From positions 2,333,784 to 2,397,783 of the forward strand of contig NZ_JAMDLG010000001.1 in assembly GCF_023721715.1 (NCBI RefSeq): DNA of 64,000 nt. Reading direction: 5' to 3'. The notes under the pieces were generated by a model that searched no databases, was not told the DNA's origin, and saw nothing but the letters and a program-made list of their open reading frames with translations. The DNA is from Parasegetibacter sp. NRK P23 (GTDB lineage Bacteria > Bacteroidota > Bacteroidia > Chitinophagales > Chitinophagaceae). Below are positions 7,943-18,080 of the stretch, one piece after another (position 1 is the first letter of the stretch; the number at the start of each line of letters is the position of its first letter). Made by a program: the position numbers and the translations under genes.

Positions 7943-10255
7943 CTACTTAAACTCAAAACCTCCCTCTGAAACATACAAATTAAACGCTTTCACCCTTCCT
8001 TTTGAAACACCTGTCCGTGGCAAATACTTCATTCCTTTTACTTTTCTTGATGTACCAAGGTCAATGATTACCTGGTGGGGCAACTGCTTTTCGTTTTTGC
8101 TCCAGGCGGTATGCCAGTAAGTGGTGGGTTGGTTATCGGCCAGGAGATTGGCCAGACCGTTTTCCTGTGAAAGTTCTTCGCTGTCCGCGAAAACGATATT
8201 GTATTCTTCTCGGGGAATTTCTTTTCCCTGCGCATCAAGGAAACGGAGTTCGGCGATGGTGGTATAATTCACGTTACCGTAGGACGCATTCGCTTCGAGG
8301 CAAATGTAACGGCCGGAGAAGGTGTTGTTGAACGAAACTTCCTGCCAGCCGTCTTTGTCTTCGAGTGTGCCGGCATATTTTTTGTCGGCGTCAGGCAATA
8401 CGGGGAGCATTCCGTTTTTTCCGTGGAGAAGAGAAGAATCCACTTTTGTGTCCCAGATTTGTTTGGTGATGCCTGTTATTTTTGGCTCCGCGATGGATTC
8501 ACTTTCCAGGATCATGATTTCGTTTTCCCCTTTTTTCAACCAGCACCCGGGAATAAACAGGGTTTGTTGCGGACCTATGAACCAGTAGCGGCCTATATGT
8601 TTTCCATTCACCCATAATAAACCCTTGCCCAGTTTCCGGGTATCAAAATAAGTATCGCCTGTTTCACTGAGTGTAATCTTCGCACGATAGAGGTGCGGGT
8701 ACCCATTCCTGTGCGCAGAAGGTTTGAAAGCCGCTACATTGTTGAGCGGGAGTTTATAATGTTGCCAGCCGGTCAGTTCTTTTCCATTGAACCATACCCC
8801 TTCGGTGATGCCCTTTCTTTCTGAGTCGATGGCGTTGCCGAAGTTCACACGCGCCTGGTGTTCCACTAAGATTTCAATGCGGTGCTTTGTGTTCTCTTTA
8901 ATATCCAATGCTAAGGTGGATTGGTTCAATCTTCTATCAAGCACTCCGATTTTTTTTCCATCCACATACACTGTAGCGCGATCCATCACTCTTTTAATGA
9001 GCAGGTTGCCTTGCAAGGGACCGGCGGTTTCGTGTGCATACAAAATATAACCGGAGTTCTGGTCCAGCATTTCCATGGGCTGCGGCTTCTCGGAGATGAT
9101 GGGTTTCGGTAAGTTTTCCCGAAGGGAGGCCACAGGTTTGAAAGTAAATTCAGGAATCGTAATCTTTTTGAGGGGTGCCGGAAGCGCGGGAAGTTGCAGC
9201 GAAGGATATTTATCTTTGATGACTTTCTGGAAAGCGTAAAACTTTTCGTTGGGTTCACCATCTTCACTCAGCGGCGCGTCGTAATCGTAGCTGGTGGTAT
9301 AAGGCGTAAAATAAGTATTGCTGCCATTTGCTCCGGGGAAGAAACCGTTGCTGGTGCCGCCGTGGAACATGTAGAGGTTCACGGACACCCCGTTGTCTAC
9401 CATCCATTTGAAGTCGGCGAGTTTTTCTTCCACGGAATGCACTTCGTGTTTTCCGCCCCAGTAGTCGAACCATCCGGTCCAGAATTCGGAGTTGAATTTA
9501 GGAACGTCTGGCGCGTATTTTTCGAAGATGGCGAAGTTCTTCTGTGCGCCGCCACCGAAATTAATAGATGGCATTACACCTTCAACGTGCGCGTTGTCGT
9601 AATAATTCTTTCCGGCCCAGTCGCAATGGAAAAGGGGTACATCTACGCCTGCATCCAGCAAAGTTTGCTTAATCGCGTTTACATATACTTTGTCTCCGGC
9701 ATAAACACCATATTCGTTTTCCACCTGTACCATCAGGACGTTCCCGCCTTTGGAGATGAGGTTAGGTTTGAAGGACTGCACGGCCCTTTTCAGGAAAGCC
9801 AGTGTGGCGGGCATATACTTCGGATCGGAACTGCGGAGTGTGATACCTTTGTTTTTGAGCAGCCAGGCGGGCAAACCGCCGAGGTCCCATTCGGCACAGG
9901 TATATGGACCGGGACGAATGATCACCCATAGTCCTTCTTCCTGCGCGATTTTACAGAAAGCCGCGATGTCCAGGTTGTCTTTGAAATCGAATTTTCCGGG
10001 TGTGGGTTCGTGCGCGTTCCAGAACATATACGTGCAGATGGTATTGAGTCCCATGGCACGGGCTTTTTTCAGCCTATCCCGCCAGTAAGGCCGGGGTATC
10101 CTCGCATAGTGCATTTCACCACTGATAATGTGGAAGGGCTTTCCATCGAGGATGAAATCTTTTTTGCCGATCTCAAAACTGTGTTTCGGCTGTTGGGCCG
10201 AAGCTGCGGTTGTGACCATTACAACCAGCAAAAGAACCATGATCTTTTTCAACAT
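7943..10255 (-). CDS. GH35 beta-galactosidase with C-terminal F5/8-type region
   Basis: A 770-residue exported enzyme of glycoside hydrolase family 35, which removes terminal beta-D-galactose by a retaining mechanism. The signal peptide is MLKKIMVLLLVVMV..ASAQ. The TIM barrel (about 30-345) shows ISGEMHYARIPR, the acid/base E181 in VENEYG and the nucleophile E257 in NSEFWTGWFDYWG. Beta-sandwich domains follow, then an F5/8 (discoidin)-like region from about 640 with WHTAWSKN and IDLGTSRKVKGMKYLPR. The protein ends soon after FNLYVSEGG, so the last strands of this domain seem to be missing or displaced. ATG 10255 is preferred over TTG 10258. It is the last gene of the locus headed by the HTCS, but a terminator lies between it and the lipoprotein gene upstream, so it probably has its own promoter. 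Confidence 0.92.
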   Translation of the reverse strand: MLKKIMVLLLVVMVTTAASAQQPKHSFEIGKKDFILDGKPFHIISGEMHYARIPRPYWRDRLKKARAMGLNTICTYMFWNAHEPTPGKFDFKDNLDIAAFCKIAQEEGLWVIIRPGPYTCAEWDLGGLPAWLLKNKGITLRSSDPKYMPATLAFLKRAVQSFKPNLISKGGNVLMVQVENEYGVYAGDKVYVNAIKQTLLDAGVDVPLFHCDWAGKNYYDNAHVEGVMPSINFGGGAQKNFAIFEKYAPDVPKFNSEFWTGWFDYWGGKHEVHSVEEKLADFKWMVDNGVSVNLYMFHGGTSNGFFPGANGSNTYFTPYTTSYDYDAPLSEDGEPNEKFYAFQKVIKDKYPSLQLPALPAPLKKITIPEFTFKPVASLRENLPKPIISEKPQPMEMLDQNSGYILYAHETAGPLQGNLLIKRVMDRATVYVDGKKIGVLDRRLNQSTLALDIKENTKHRIEILVEHQARVNFGNAIDSERKGITEGVWFNGKELTGWQHYKLPLNNVAAFKPSAHRNGYPHLYRAKITLSETGDTYFDTRKLGKGLLWVNGKHIGRYWFIGPQQTLFIPGCWLKKGENEIMILESESIAEPKITGITKQIWDTKVDSSLLHGKNGMLPVLPDADKKYAGTLEDKDGWQEVSFNNTFSGRYICLEANASYGNVNYTTIAELRFLDAQGKEIPREEYNIVFADSEELSQENGLANLLADNQPTTYWHTAWSKNEKQLPHQVIIDLGTSRKVKGMKYLPRTGVSKGRVKAFNLYVSEGGFEFK

Positions 10256-10406
10256 CAATTTTCGGATTACAATAAATCAATAAAGGAGTATTGCGCGCAA
10301 GTTAAAGGGTTAAGGAGCGGAATGACTTCGTATATTTTAACCATTCCTGCAAGTATCGTATTAAGCTTACTGTTTTAACAATTGCTTAAACCCTTAAAGG
10401 CCATTA

Positions 10407-10437
10407 AAAGAGAGGGACATGTAGAAACATGCCCCTC
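10407..10437 (-). terminator. Terminator at the end of the SusCD-lipoprotein transcript
   Basis: Read leftward, GAGGGGCATG (10437-10428) pairs with CATGTCCCTC (10421-10412, one mismatch), followed by TCTTTT. It lies 32 bp beyond the stop of the DUF4998 gene and separates the susCD operon from the GH35 gene. Confidence 0.7.
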
Positions 10438-10468
10438 GTTGATTGCAAATGAATCTAACCAAACTGCC

Positions 10469-11668
10469 TTAATTCTCAATAAAGTTGAATGCCCTTACAT
10501 TACAGAACCTGCCTGGATCTCCTGCCGGTTGCGTGGTAAGGTAGCCGATACTCACTTCTTTCCTTTCGGTTAAAGTGAAGGTCACTTTTAATTGGGCCAG
10601 GGGTTTTCCGTTCACGATCTTGGTGTACCCGATCGCCGTTTGTACCTGCGCCACATCCGGCAAACCATCGCCTTCTGAAACCACCAGGTAGGCATTATCC
10701 GCTTCCGTTAAATTCGTATCCCTGAGGTCGGAGATAGCGAATGTATATGTTCCGGGATTCAGTACCCGTGTTTGCCATATTTTGCCATTTGTTACTGCGG
10801 GAGCGCCCCATCCAGATTCCACGTTGAAGATATTACCGTTCCATTCGTCCCAGCCGCCGTATCCGCCATGACTTTTCACGGCGTCATTCGATTTCCAGTC
10901 CGCAAGATTCCCCCATCTTCCGCTTCGTCCTGAGGTGATGAATGGTACTTTCCGGTTGAGCAGTTGCGGGGCGATTTTCACCAGTCGCTCGGTATAAGGG
11001 ACATGGAAAGTATCCACACTGGTAGGCTCAGGCTTGTATATTGTTCTGTAACGGATAGTAGTGGTGGTATCCATTCCGGGGAGCGCTATTGAAGTTTCAC
11101 CGGGTTTGATGAATACTGATTTCACCATGCCACTATCGGTGTATTGTATTTCCGTGAACTGTGGCCCAATAGAAGGATCCAACTGCTCCCAGGTGATTAT
11201 GGAATATCCGGGTTCGAATTCAATACCCGCGATCAGTCGATTGGTTAATTTACGCCGGTAAGCATCCCCATAGGAAACACCTGTGACCGTTACCGGGACC
11301 GACTTATTTCCTTTGGCATCATAAGTGTGTATTGTAAAAGGCCTTATACCTTCAGGAATATTGATGTATTGGCGAAAGGTATCAATAAGGGAAGGTTTTA
11401 TTTCGTACACCACCGAATCATTCTTATTGTTCCAAAATACTTTCAGTGTTGTGATTTTAGGATCGGCATTTAAAAGTCCGTAAACCTGTATGCGTTCTTT
11501 TCCCGAAAATATTTTCGCGGAGTCCAGTTTTCCGGTGTAAAGAATTTCACCTCCTTCAATATGTTGTTTATAATCGTCCCATTTTGAACAGGAGAGCAGT
11601 AATGTTCCGGAGCACAGGATGGCGCCGGCCACCGCCATTTTATTTTTTATAGCTGAAAACAGTTTCAT
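10469..11668 (-). CDS. DUF4998 / DUF5013-type surface lipoprotein
   Basis: A 399-residue lipoprotein; the signal ends in the lipobox LLLSC with cysteine at about 27. The N-terminal part (HIEGGEILYTGKLDSAK, then two fibronectin-like domains) looks like DUF4998. The C-terminal part, with SGRWGNLADWKSNDAV and QTRVLNPGTYTFAI, looks like DUF5013, a beta-sandwich often found on glycan-locus lipoproteins. No catalytic signature is visible. Position as the last gene of the susC-susD transcript suggests a surface glycan-binding protein that feeds the SusCD porter; that role is inferred from context. The DUF5013 assignment is from memory and less certain than DUF4998. Confidence 0.75.
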   Translation of the reverse strand: MKLFSAIKNKMAVAGAILCSGTLLLSCSKWDDYKQHIEGGEILYTGKLDSAKIFSGKERIQVYGLLNADPKITTLKVFWNNKNDSVVYEIKPSLIDTFRQYINIPEGIRPFTIHTYDAKGNKSVPVTVTGVSYGDAYRRKLTNRLIAGIEFEPGYSIITWEQLDPSIGPQFTEIQYTDSGMVKSVFIKPGETSIALPGMDTTTTIRYRTIYKPEPTSVDTFHVPYTERLVKIAPQLLNRKVPFITSGRSGRWGNLADWKSNDAVKSHGGYGGWDEWNGNIFNVESGWGAPAVTNGKIWQTRVLNPGTYTFAISDLRDTNLTEADNAYLVVSEGDGLPDVAQVQTAIGYTKIVNGKPLAQLKVTFTLTERKEVSIGYLTTQPAGDPGRFCNVRAFNFIEN

Positions 11669-11702
11669 GATGCTGTTTTTAATTTAGATGAACGGGACAC
11701 AC

Positions 11703-12899
11703 TTAACGCGGGTCACCATATACTTTCAGTTCATTGATACTTTGCGCCGTTCCTCCCGCGAAATTCTCCAGGCAGCGGATACGGAGGTATCTTACCCTAG
11801 GCGCATCAAGTCTTATCTCCCAGTTAAACCCGGCGCTGGCTGTTGTCTGATCAAGGTTATTGTCGGTACCATAAGGTAATCCAGAAGGTTTAACCACTTC
11901 ATAGTAACCAAGCAGTGTCCAGCTTGCATCCAGCGCGCCGTTGGAAGAAGGATTCTCTGATCCGTAGATTTCAAAGCGTTTCATCGTGGTGAGGAAATAC
12001 CACCTGCTTCCTTCCGGATATGGTCTTATGTAAACGCGGCTCAACTTAGAAAGCACGCCCATATCGAAAGTAATCATGTGTGGTTGCGGTCCTCCATTCA
12101 CCTGGTGGGTGAAGCTGGTGTAGGGCCAGCCCAGCCTGTTGTCCCAGGCGTACTCCAACCGGGCGCCGTTGGTAACCTGCGGCGCGTCGCCCGGAAGTGC
12201 CAGCCCTCTGAATTTAGAAGGGTCGAGTTGCACTTCAAAAATGGGTTTTATATCCTGGAAGAGCGTATCCGTTGTATTGCCCCAACGATCGCGTACCAGG
12301 AAGCCGAGTGTTACCAGGGTGGTATCCAGTCCTCTGATTTTCTGAAGAATGCTGTCCACATTGGTGAAAACGCTCCAGTTATTGTTGGCTTCGTATTCCA
12401 GGAATTTATTTTTAGAAAGCACGATCAGCCCGATGTTATCCTTTGAAGGATTTTCAGCCGTTATATTGAAGCCGCCGAAAGCATTCAATACTTTCATGCT
12501 CTTAAACACTTTCCATATCGGGGCCTCTTGCGGCTGCACTTTTACCACCACCGGTTCAGATTCTACGCCACTTCTGGATACGGAATACAATTTCACCTCA
12601 TACTCCTTTGTATCGGCAAATCCTTCCACAATCAGGGAATCCAGGTAATAAGATGCCTTAGCTTCCGCCGGCACACCCGAAGTGGGCACGTATTCCGCCT
12701 TTACATAAAGCAACCTTTCATCATTCGGAACCTGGTACGTAATTTTCGCCTTGCCGGGCAGGTTCACGACCGAGACACCCGTAACCACCGCAGGCGGTAC
12801 CGGATCATCGTTTATAGGGTTATGCCCTTCGCTTTTCCTGCAGGAAACAACAGTTCCCAGCAGCAGCATTATCATGATTGTTTTTATTGTCAGTTTCAT
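11703..12899 (-). CDS. DUF4959 / DUF5126 / DUF5000 lipoprotein
   Basis: A 398-residue lipoprotein with the lipobox GTVVSC (cysteine about 20). Three parts can be seen: an N-terminal fibronectin-like DUF4959 (about 35-125), a central DUF5126 (about 130-225; NITAENPSKDNIGLIVL) and a C-terminal DUF5000 (about 240-398), a discoidin-like fold with ITFDMGVLSKLSRVYIRPY and LRIRCLENFAGG. This three-domain architecture is a common SusE/SusF-position protein in Bacteroidota and is taken to bind glycan at the cell surface; no enzymatic motif is present. It lies 21 bp after susD and 34 bp before the DUF4998 gene, in the same transcript. Confidence 0.82.
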   Translation of the reverse strand: MKLTIKTIMIMLLLGTVVSCRKSEGHNPINDDPVPPAVVTGVSVVNLPGKAKITYQVPNDERLLYVKAEYVPTSGVPAEAKASYYLDSLIVEGFADTKEYEVKLYSVSRSGVESEPVVVKVQPQEAPIWKVFKSMKVLNAFGGFNITAENPSKDNIGLIVLSKNKFLEYEANNNWSVFTNVDSILQKIRGLDTTLVTLGFLVRDRWGNTTDTLFQDIKPIFEVQLDPSKFRGLALPGDAPQVTNGARLEYAWDNRLGWPYTSFTHQVNGGPQPHMITFDMGVLSKLSRVYIRPYPEGSRWYFLTTMKRFEIYGSENPSSNGALDASWTLLGYYEVVKPSGLPYGTDNNLDQTTASAGFNWEIRLDAPRVRYLRIRCLENFAGGTAQSINELKVYGDPR

Positions 12900-12920
12900 A
12901 ATTTCTGGTTTAAATTGAGC

Positions 12921-14867
12921 TTACCATCCTGGGTTTTCAACGAGATTAGGGTTGCGGCGGGTATCATACAATCCTATCGGCCAGAAATAATCCCTTGGAG
13001 AAAGAAAACGCTGGCTGTAGATTACCCTTTCCCTGTAATAGGTCTCCGCGGTTTTGCCCATGATGGTCCATCCGGTGATGTCCTTATTCTGTTCTTCGAA
13101 TGCTTTTTTCCAGCGGCGGAGGTCCCAGAATCTTTGTCCCTCGAAAGCAAGTTCGATAAGGCGCTCTCTGTGGATAATTTCACGGAGACCATCCTGTGTG
13201 GTGTATTTAGTGGGGTTGCTGGAATAATTGCTCCAAGATTGCACTACACCTTTCAATCCGGCTCTCTCCCGCACCATATCCACGTACTGGATGGCCTGTG
13301 CGGATCCGGGTTCCACTTCATTCAAAGCTTCGGCATACATGAGCAGCAGATCAGACATTCGGATTTCCGGCCAGGGGTATTGTTTATAAACGGGTGCGGA
13401 AGAACCTGCGGTTGTGGATTCCCAATGCACCAGTTTTTTAATGAAATAGCCCGTTTCATTCCAGTTCACGAAGTCGCCGAAACCTGCTTTGTCGCCATTT
13501 TTCGCTTTCACATAGAAGGTGTTCCTGTCGTTTCCTGAGGTAGTGGCGTCTTTCATGTACCAAACACCACCATCGAATCCAAGCGAAGCGTAGAAGCGCG
13601 GTTCACGGTCAAAATTCAGGCGCGCGGTCACGAAACCAGGTTCAATATAATTGCGTTCAGCGGAAGTGGCCGTGCGCAATTGTTCATAGTTCGAGAAATT
13701 AAGGGTGCGGTCTTCTTCTATCGGCACACCATTTTGGGTGTAGAACATTTTTGCGATTTTCATCGGCGGCGCCCAGATCCCCTGCAACTGCGCCCTTGTT
13801 GTATTGGTACCCCTTTCCATCGGCGGCATACAAAGCGCTTCGTTCACGAAGTACATTTGCGCGTTGGGCCATACGTTTTCACGTCCCCATCTTTCTGTAA
13901 CCGCGTTCCTGATGCTCAGTTGGGTCTTTGTAGTATCGGTAAGCCCGAGGAAATCCACGGTGTATTTATACAGTCCGTGACCGTTGGCCTCAGCGGTTTC
14001 AATCGCTACCTTAATGGCATCGCGCGCCTTCACCCATTTGTTGGCATCGAAGGTCGGATTAAAGAGCGCTACCCCTTCTTTATCACGGAACGAGGCCATA
14101 TCGGCGTTTCCATTGAACAGCGGACTGGCGGCTGTGATCCACAGTTTCGCTTTCACCGCCATGGCAATGGTTTGCGTGATCCTTCCCAATTGTGTATTTT
14201 CTTCTGTAATACGCGGGGGAAGCCTGTCGTATGATTCATCGAGCAGATTGGAGATGTAATTCACACAGGAATCAACGGGCATTCTTTTCGACAAAGAGCC
14301 ATCCACATCATCATCCAGGCCCAGGTTCTTATCCATAATGGGAATCGGACCATACATACGCATCATGTAAAAATGGTAGTAGGCCTTGAGGAACTTGGCT
14401 TCAGCGATCCAGCGTTCTCTTTCAGACTGTGTAATATCGGGCACCAGCGTAGGGTTCTCCATATTCTCAATGAAGATATTGCACTGCCTGATGCCTCTCC
14501 AGAGTTTCTGGTGGTCGAAACGGGTACTGTTGCCTTTCCTGGAGCCTGTCCATTCATCAAACAGCGGCGCATCTTTGTTCTGTTGTCCCTGCGCGATCCG
14601 GAAGATTGGATGCCAGTGCGCCTGGTCGTTTTGCGGCAGCCATATTTCGTCACCGCCCAGCAATCCTACATTGTACCATCCGTCTCCCCCTTTGGGCTGA
14701 TAAGAATAAAGGGTGAACAGGTATTTTTCAGCTTCGTTTCTTAATTTGAAGGCATTCTCAATGGTGGCCACGTTGTCCGGCACCACATCCAGGAATTTTT
14801 TACAGGAGGCCAGCATCGACACAGACAGGGAAAGGGCCACCGGTATCCATATATTTTTACGTTTCAT
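12921..14867 (-). CDS. SusD/RagB-family nutrient-uptake lipoprotein
   Basis: A 648-residue lipoprotein (SMLASC lipobox, cysteine at about 22) with the SusD beginning KKFLDVVPDNVATIENAF. The TPR-like helices and the C-terminal RagB region (RMSDLLLMYAEALNEV, IIHERLIELAFEGQRFWDLRRWKK) are intact. SusD proteins cap the SusC porter and bind oligosaccharide before import. The next gene upstream is its SusC partner, 24 bp away. At about 650 residues it is at the long end of the family. The substrate is not fixed by sequence, but the GH35 downstream points to a galactose-containing glycan. Confidence 0.95.
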   Translation of the reverse strand: MKRKNIWIPVALSLSVSMLASCKKFLDVVPDNVATIENAFKLRNEAEKYLFTLYSYQPKGGDGWYNVGLLGGDEIWLPQNDQAHWHPIFRIAQGQQNKDAPLFDEWTGSRKGNSTRFDHQKLWRGIRQCNIFIENMENPTLVPDITQSERERWIAEAKFLKAYYHFYMMRMYGPIPIMDKNLGLDDDVDGSLSKRMPVDSCVNYISNLLDESYDRLPPRITEENTQLGRITQTIAMAVKAKLWITAASPLFNGNADMASFRDKEGVALFNPTFDANKWVKARDAIKVAIETAEANGHGLYKYTVDFLGLTDTTKTQLSIRNAVTERWGRENVWPNAQMYFVNEALCMPPMERGTNTTRAQLQGIWAPPMKIAKMFYTQNGVPIEEDRTLNFSNYEQLRTATSAERNYIEPGFVTARLNFDREPRFYASLGFDGGVWYMKDATTSGNDRNTFYVKAKNGDKAGFGDFVNWNETGYFIKKLVHWESTTAGSSAPVYKQYPWPEIRMSDLLLMYAEALNEVEPGSAQAIQYVDMVRERAGLKGVVQSWSNYSSNPTKYTTQDGLREIIHRERLIELAFEGQRFWDLRRWKKAFEEQNKDITGWTIMGKTAETYYRERVIYSQRFLSPRDYFWPIGLYDTRRNPNLVENPGW

Positions 14868-14891
14868 AATTTGTTCAGTTTTTCCTTCAGG

Positions 14892-17800
14892 TTAAAAATT
14901 CACTTCCAATCCAAGACTGTACACCGATTGGATCGGGTATCCCAAACCGTTACCGCCCATTTCAACGTCCCACAATTTAAAATCGCTCAGCACAAAGAGG
15001 TTGGTGGCGGACAGGTATGCCCTTACACCTGATATACCCACGGCGGGTATTTTTCCGAAAGTGTAACCCAGGTCCACACTCTTCAACCGGAGGAAATCAC
15101 CATTGCGCATCCACCAGGTGGAGGTCTGGTTGTTGGGGTTTACCCTCCAGGTACTGAGGCGGGGCCAGAAAGCATAGAGGTTCCTGTTCTCTTCGCTCCA
15201 GTGGTCGTTGGCGATCACGTTCAGCAAGCCATTCTGGAAGCCACCTTCCTGGAAGAAGGGCTGGATGGCCGCGGGGTTGATGAAGAAGGAAGAGCGGGCC
15301 GATCCCTGGAAGTAGAAGCTGAAATCAAGTTTCTTGTAACTCATGGACGCACCGAAACCATAGATAATTTCCGGTTGTTGCGGATAACCGATGGCTACAC
15401 GGTCATCGGAGGTGATCACGCCATCTCCGTTGATGTCGCGGTATTTGATGTCTCCCGCCATCAGCCCTGGATCATTGAACTGCGTGGGAGAGTTCGCCAC
15501 TTCTTTTTCATCGATGAACAAACGCTCGGCGATATAGCCCCATGCCTGCGAAATGGACGAGCCGGCGGTGCGCAGGTGCGCAAGGCTCTCATCGTACAAC
15601 AACTCATCCACCGTTATACGCTTGCTGGTGGCGTAAGTGAAAGTTCCCCGAAGGTTTCCATGAAAGTTTTTGCTGAAGGATTTCTGGTAGCTGGCGGAAA
15701 GGTCAACACCCTGCGTTTCAGACTTACCATAGTTGGCATATGGCACGGCCATCAGGCCCAGTGCGGACTCCACATATGTCTTGGGCAATAATATCTGGGA
15801 ACGTTTCTGTTTGAACACATCCACGATCAGGTCCAGGGAGTTGAACAATTTCAGGTCCATCCCCAGGTTCAGTTGTCTTGATTTTTCCCAGGTGATACCG
15901 GCATTCGCGTAGCGGGAAATGGATACACCGGGGCGGTAATAAGTAGCGGTACCATCGTTCCTGCCAAAGGAAGCGCCGAAGCCGCCATCGTTGAGGTTTA
16001 CATTAGACAGGTAGAAGAAGCGGTCGTTCACGTTGCCGATCTGGTCGTTACCCACCACGCCGTAGGTGGCCCTGAACTTCAGGTCAGTGATCACGTGCGA
16101 AAGGCCATCAAAGAATTTCTCATTAGAAATTTTATAGCCGATACCGCCTGAAGGGAAGAAACCGAAGCGGTTGCGGGAATCAAACCTTTCGGACCCGTTG
16201 TACCCGAAGTTGAACTCGGCGAGGTAACGGTCATCGAAACCGTATGTCATCCTTCCGGACAAACCGCTGTTCCTGCTGGGTAAGGAAGAAGCTACGGTTC
16301 CGGCGTTACCGGTTTCATAACTTGACATGTAATAAATCAATGACCCACCAACGCGGTGCTTCTCAGCGAAAAGCCTGTTGTAAGTAAGGGTTCCTTCCAG
16401 CCAAAGCCTGGAATCCACTACTTTTCCCCCTTCACCATATCCCAGGTATTCGGTACCGGTTGTTCCCACAGAGGTGGCTGAACCATCGTTCAATACCATG
16501 ATATCATAGGATTTACCATCTTCTCCCACCACACTATTATAGTAAAAAGGATTGTAAGACCTGTTCACATCAAAATAGGAATACCTTCTGAGGTAGCCCA
16601 TGGTACGGAAACTCAGTCCTTTGGTAAGGAAGTCGAGGTCCTGCTTCAGTTCTAACTGAGGTTGCACATTTGAGGTCTTATACACGCTATAGCCCCGCAC
16701 CATTTCGGCGTATGGGTTAACATAGAGGGTGGAGGTAAGTTGTCCGTTGGCCTGGGTGAGCGCGGAGCCGAAAAGCGGATGATCCACATACGGCCTTTTC
16801 TCCCTTGGGTAAAGGGCGGGAAACATCACCGGATTGGAGCGGCGCGCATAGTCGAAAATAGCAGCACCTCCGCCTATGGGTCCGCTATAATCATCAAACT
16901 GGCCATATAAACGCACCACCAGTTCAGTACCCTCCCGAAGGTTCAGAGTAACAGTGGAACGGAGTGAATATTTTGAAAGTTTGATGTTGTTGTTGAAATC
17001 ATTGATGGGGTCCACTTTCAGCACCCCGTTGTCGCGACCATAAGAGGCGGCCACATGGTATTTAGCACGGGGCGTTCCACCGTTCACACTCAGGTAGTTG
17101 TTCTGGTTGATGGTATTTTTCCTGATGAGCTGATCGATCCAGTTGTTGCTGGGGTAAAGAAAAGGATCATCTCCATCGATGGTGTGGTTGATCTTATTGG
17201 GAGAATACGGCAGGATAGCGTTCGGGGAACGGGTAAGCGCGGCCTCATTGGCCAGTCGCATATAAGTAATATTATCCGCCATATCGAAATTCTTCGTATT
17301 GGAAGACATCCTGGTTTCACTTCTTAGGAAGAATTTGGCCACGCCTTCCTTACCGGTTTTTGTATTCACGAGTATCACCCCATTCGCGCCGCGTGCGCCA
17401 TACACTGAAGCGGCGGCGGCATCTTTCAATACGGAAAAATCAGAAATATCATCGGGTTGAATCCGCGCAAGGTCGGTTGGAGAAGACTCCACCCCATCAA
17501 TCAGGATGAGCGGATCCTGTTTACCAGTTCCGAACGTAGACAATCCCCTGATGTAAAACGCGGAGTTATCCGTTCCACGCCCCGGCTCACCGCTTTGCTG
17601 GAAAGAGATCATCCCCGCCACGCGGCCCGCAAGCTGGTTGGTAAGGTTCCCGGTTGGACCGGTGAGGTCCTTCACGCTTACAGTAGTAATGGAACTTACC
17701 AGGCTCGACTTCTTCTGCGTGCCACCGAAACCGATTACGGTTACTTCCCCAAGGTCAGCGTTCAGCGGGATCATCTTAACGGCCAGTTCAATCACCCCGT

Positions 17801-18080
17801 TGGCAATGTTCTTTCCCGAAAGGGCCACCACTTCTTTCTGGTAACCTGTAAATGTAAACTCCAGAATGGCGTCTGACGCCACTGCTGCTTTAAAACGTCC
17901 CAGTTCGTCGGTCACGAACTTTTGCGTTTTACCTGAAACGGCGATGCTTACGTTAGGCAATCCGCCAACACTATCGGCCACCGTTCCCTGAACGGTCACC
18001 TGCTGCTGGGCAACAGCGCTGTGGAACACGAAGAGCAATATCCACATCACCCAAAAACGGCTATTTTTCCTGAAACTCAT
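14892..18080 (-). CDS. SusC/RagA-type TonB-linked outer-membrane transporter
   Basis: A 1062-residue outer-membrane porter. The signal peptide (MSFRKNSRFWVMWILLFVF) is followed by a CarboxypepD_reg-like domain (about 28-115), the plug (about 120-235; LAGRVAGMISFQQSGEPG and LKDAAAASVYGARGANGVI) and a barrel ending SLGLEVNF. The plug motifs are those of SusC, and susD follows directly. It imports oligosaccharides using TonB energy. No N-terminal STN signalling domain is present, which fits control by the HTCS encoded just upstream rather than by an ECF sigma/anti-sigma pair. ATG 18080 is clear. Confidence 0.95.
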   Translation of the reverse strand: MSFRKNSRFWVMWILLFVFHSAVAQQQVTVQGTVADSVGGLPNVSIAVSGKTQKFVTDELGRFKAAVASDAILEFTFTGYQKEVVALSGKNIANGVIELAVKMIPLNADLGEVTVIGFGGTQKKSSLVSSITTVSVKDLTGPTGNLTNQLAGRVAGMISFQQSGEPGRGTDNSAFYIRGLSTFGTGKQDPLILIDGVESSPTDLARIQPDDISDFSVLKDAAAASVYGARGANGVILVNTKTGKEGVAKFFLRSETRMSSNTKNFDMADNITYMRLANEAALTRSPNAILPYSPNKINHTIDGDDPFLYPSNNWIDQLIRKNTINQNNYLSVNGGTPRAKYHVAASYGRDNGVLKVDPINDFNNNIKLSKYSLRSTVTLNLREGTELVVRLYGQFDDYSGPIGGGAAIFDYARRSNPVMFPALYPREKRPYVDHPLFGSALTQANGQLTSTLYVNPYAEMVRGYSVYKTSNVQPQLELKQDLDFLTKGLSFRTMGYLRRYSYFDVNRSYNPFYYNSVVGEDGKSYDIMVLNDGSATSVGTTGTEYLGYGEGGKVVDSRLWLEGTLTYNRLFAEKHRVGGSLIYYMSSYETGNAGTVASSLPSRNSGLSGRMTYGFDDRYLAEFNFGYNGSERFDSRNRFGFFPSGGIGYKISNEKFFDGLSHVITDLKFRATYGVVGNDQIGNVNDRFFYLSNVNLNDGGFGASFGRNDGTATYYRPGVSISRYANAGITWEKSRQLNLGMDLKLFNSLDLIVDVFKQKRSQILLPKTYVESALGLMAVPYANYGKSETQGVDLSASYQKSFSKNFHGNLRGTFTYATSKRITVDELLYDESLAHLRTAGSSISQAWGYIAERLFIDEKEVANSPTQFNDPGLMAGDIKYRDINGDGVITSDDRVAIGYPQQPEIIYGFGASMSYKKLDFSFYFQGSARSSFFINPAAIQPFFQEGGFQNGLLNVIANDHWSEENRNLYAFWPRLSTWRVNPNNQTSTWWMRNGDFLRLKSVDLGYTFGKIPAVGISGVRAYLSATNLFVLSDFKLWDVEMGGNGLGYPIQSVYSLGLEVNF

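Noticed and set aside
9194-9931. 245-codon open frame opposite the GH35 gene
   Set aside because: Antisense shadow of a conserved catalytic domain.
12528-13538. 336-codon open frame opposite susD and the DUF4959 gene
   Set aside because: It crosses the junction of two well-supported genes on the other strand and has no family features.
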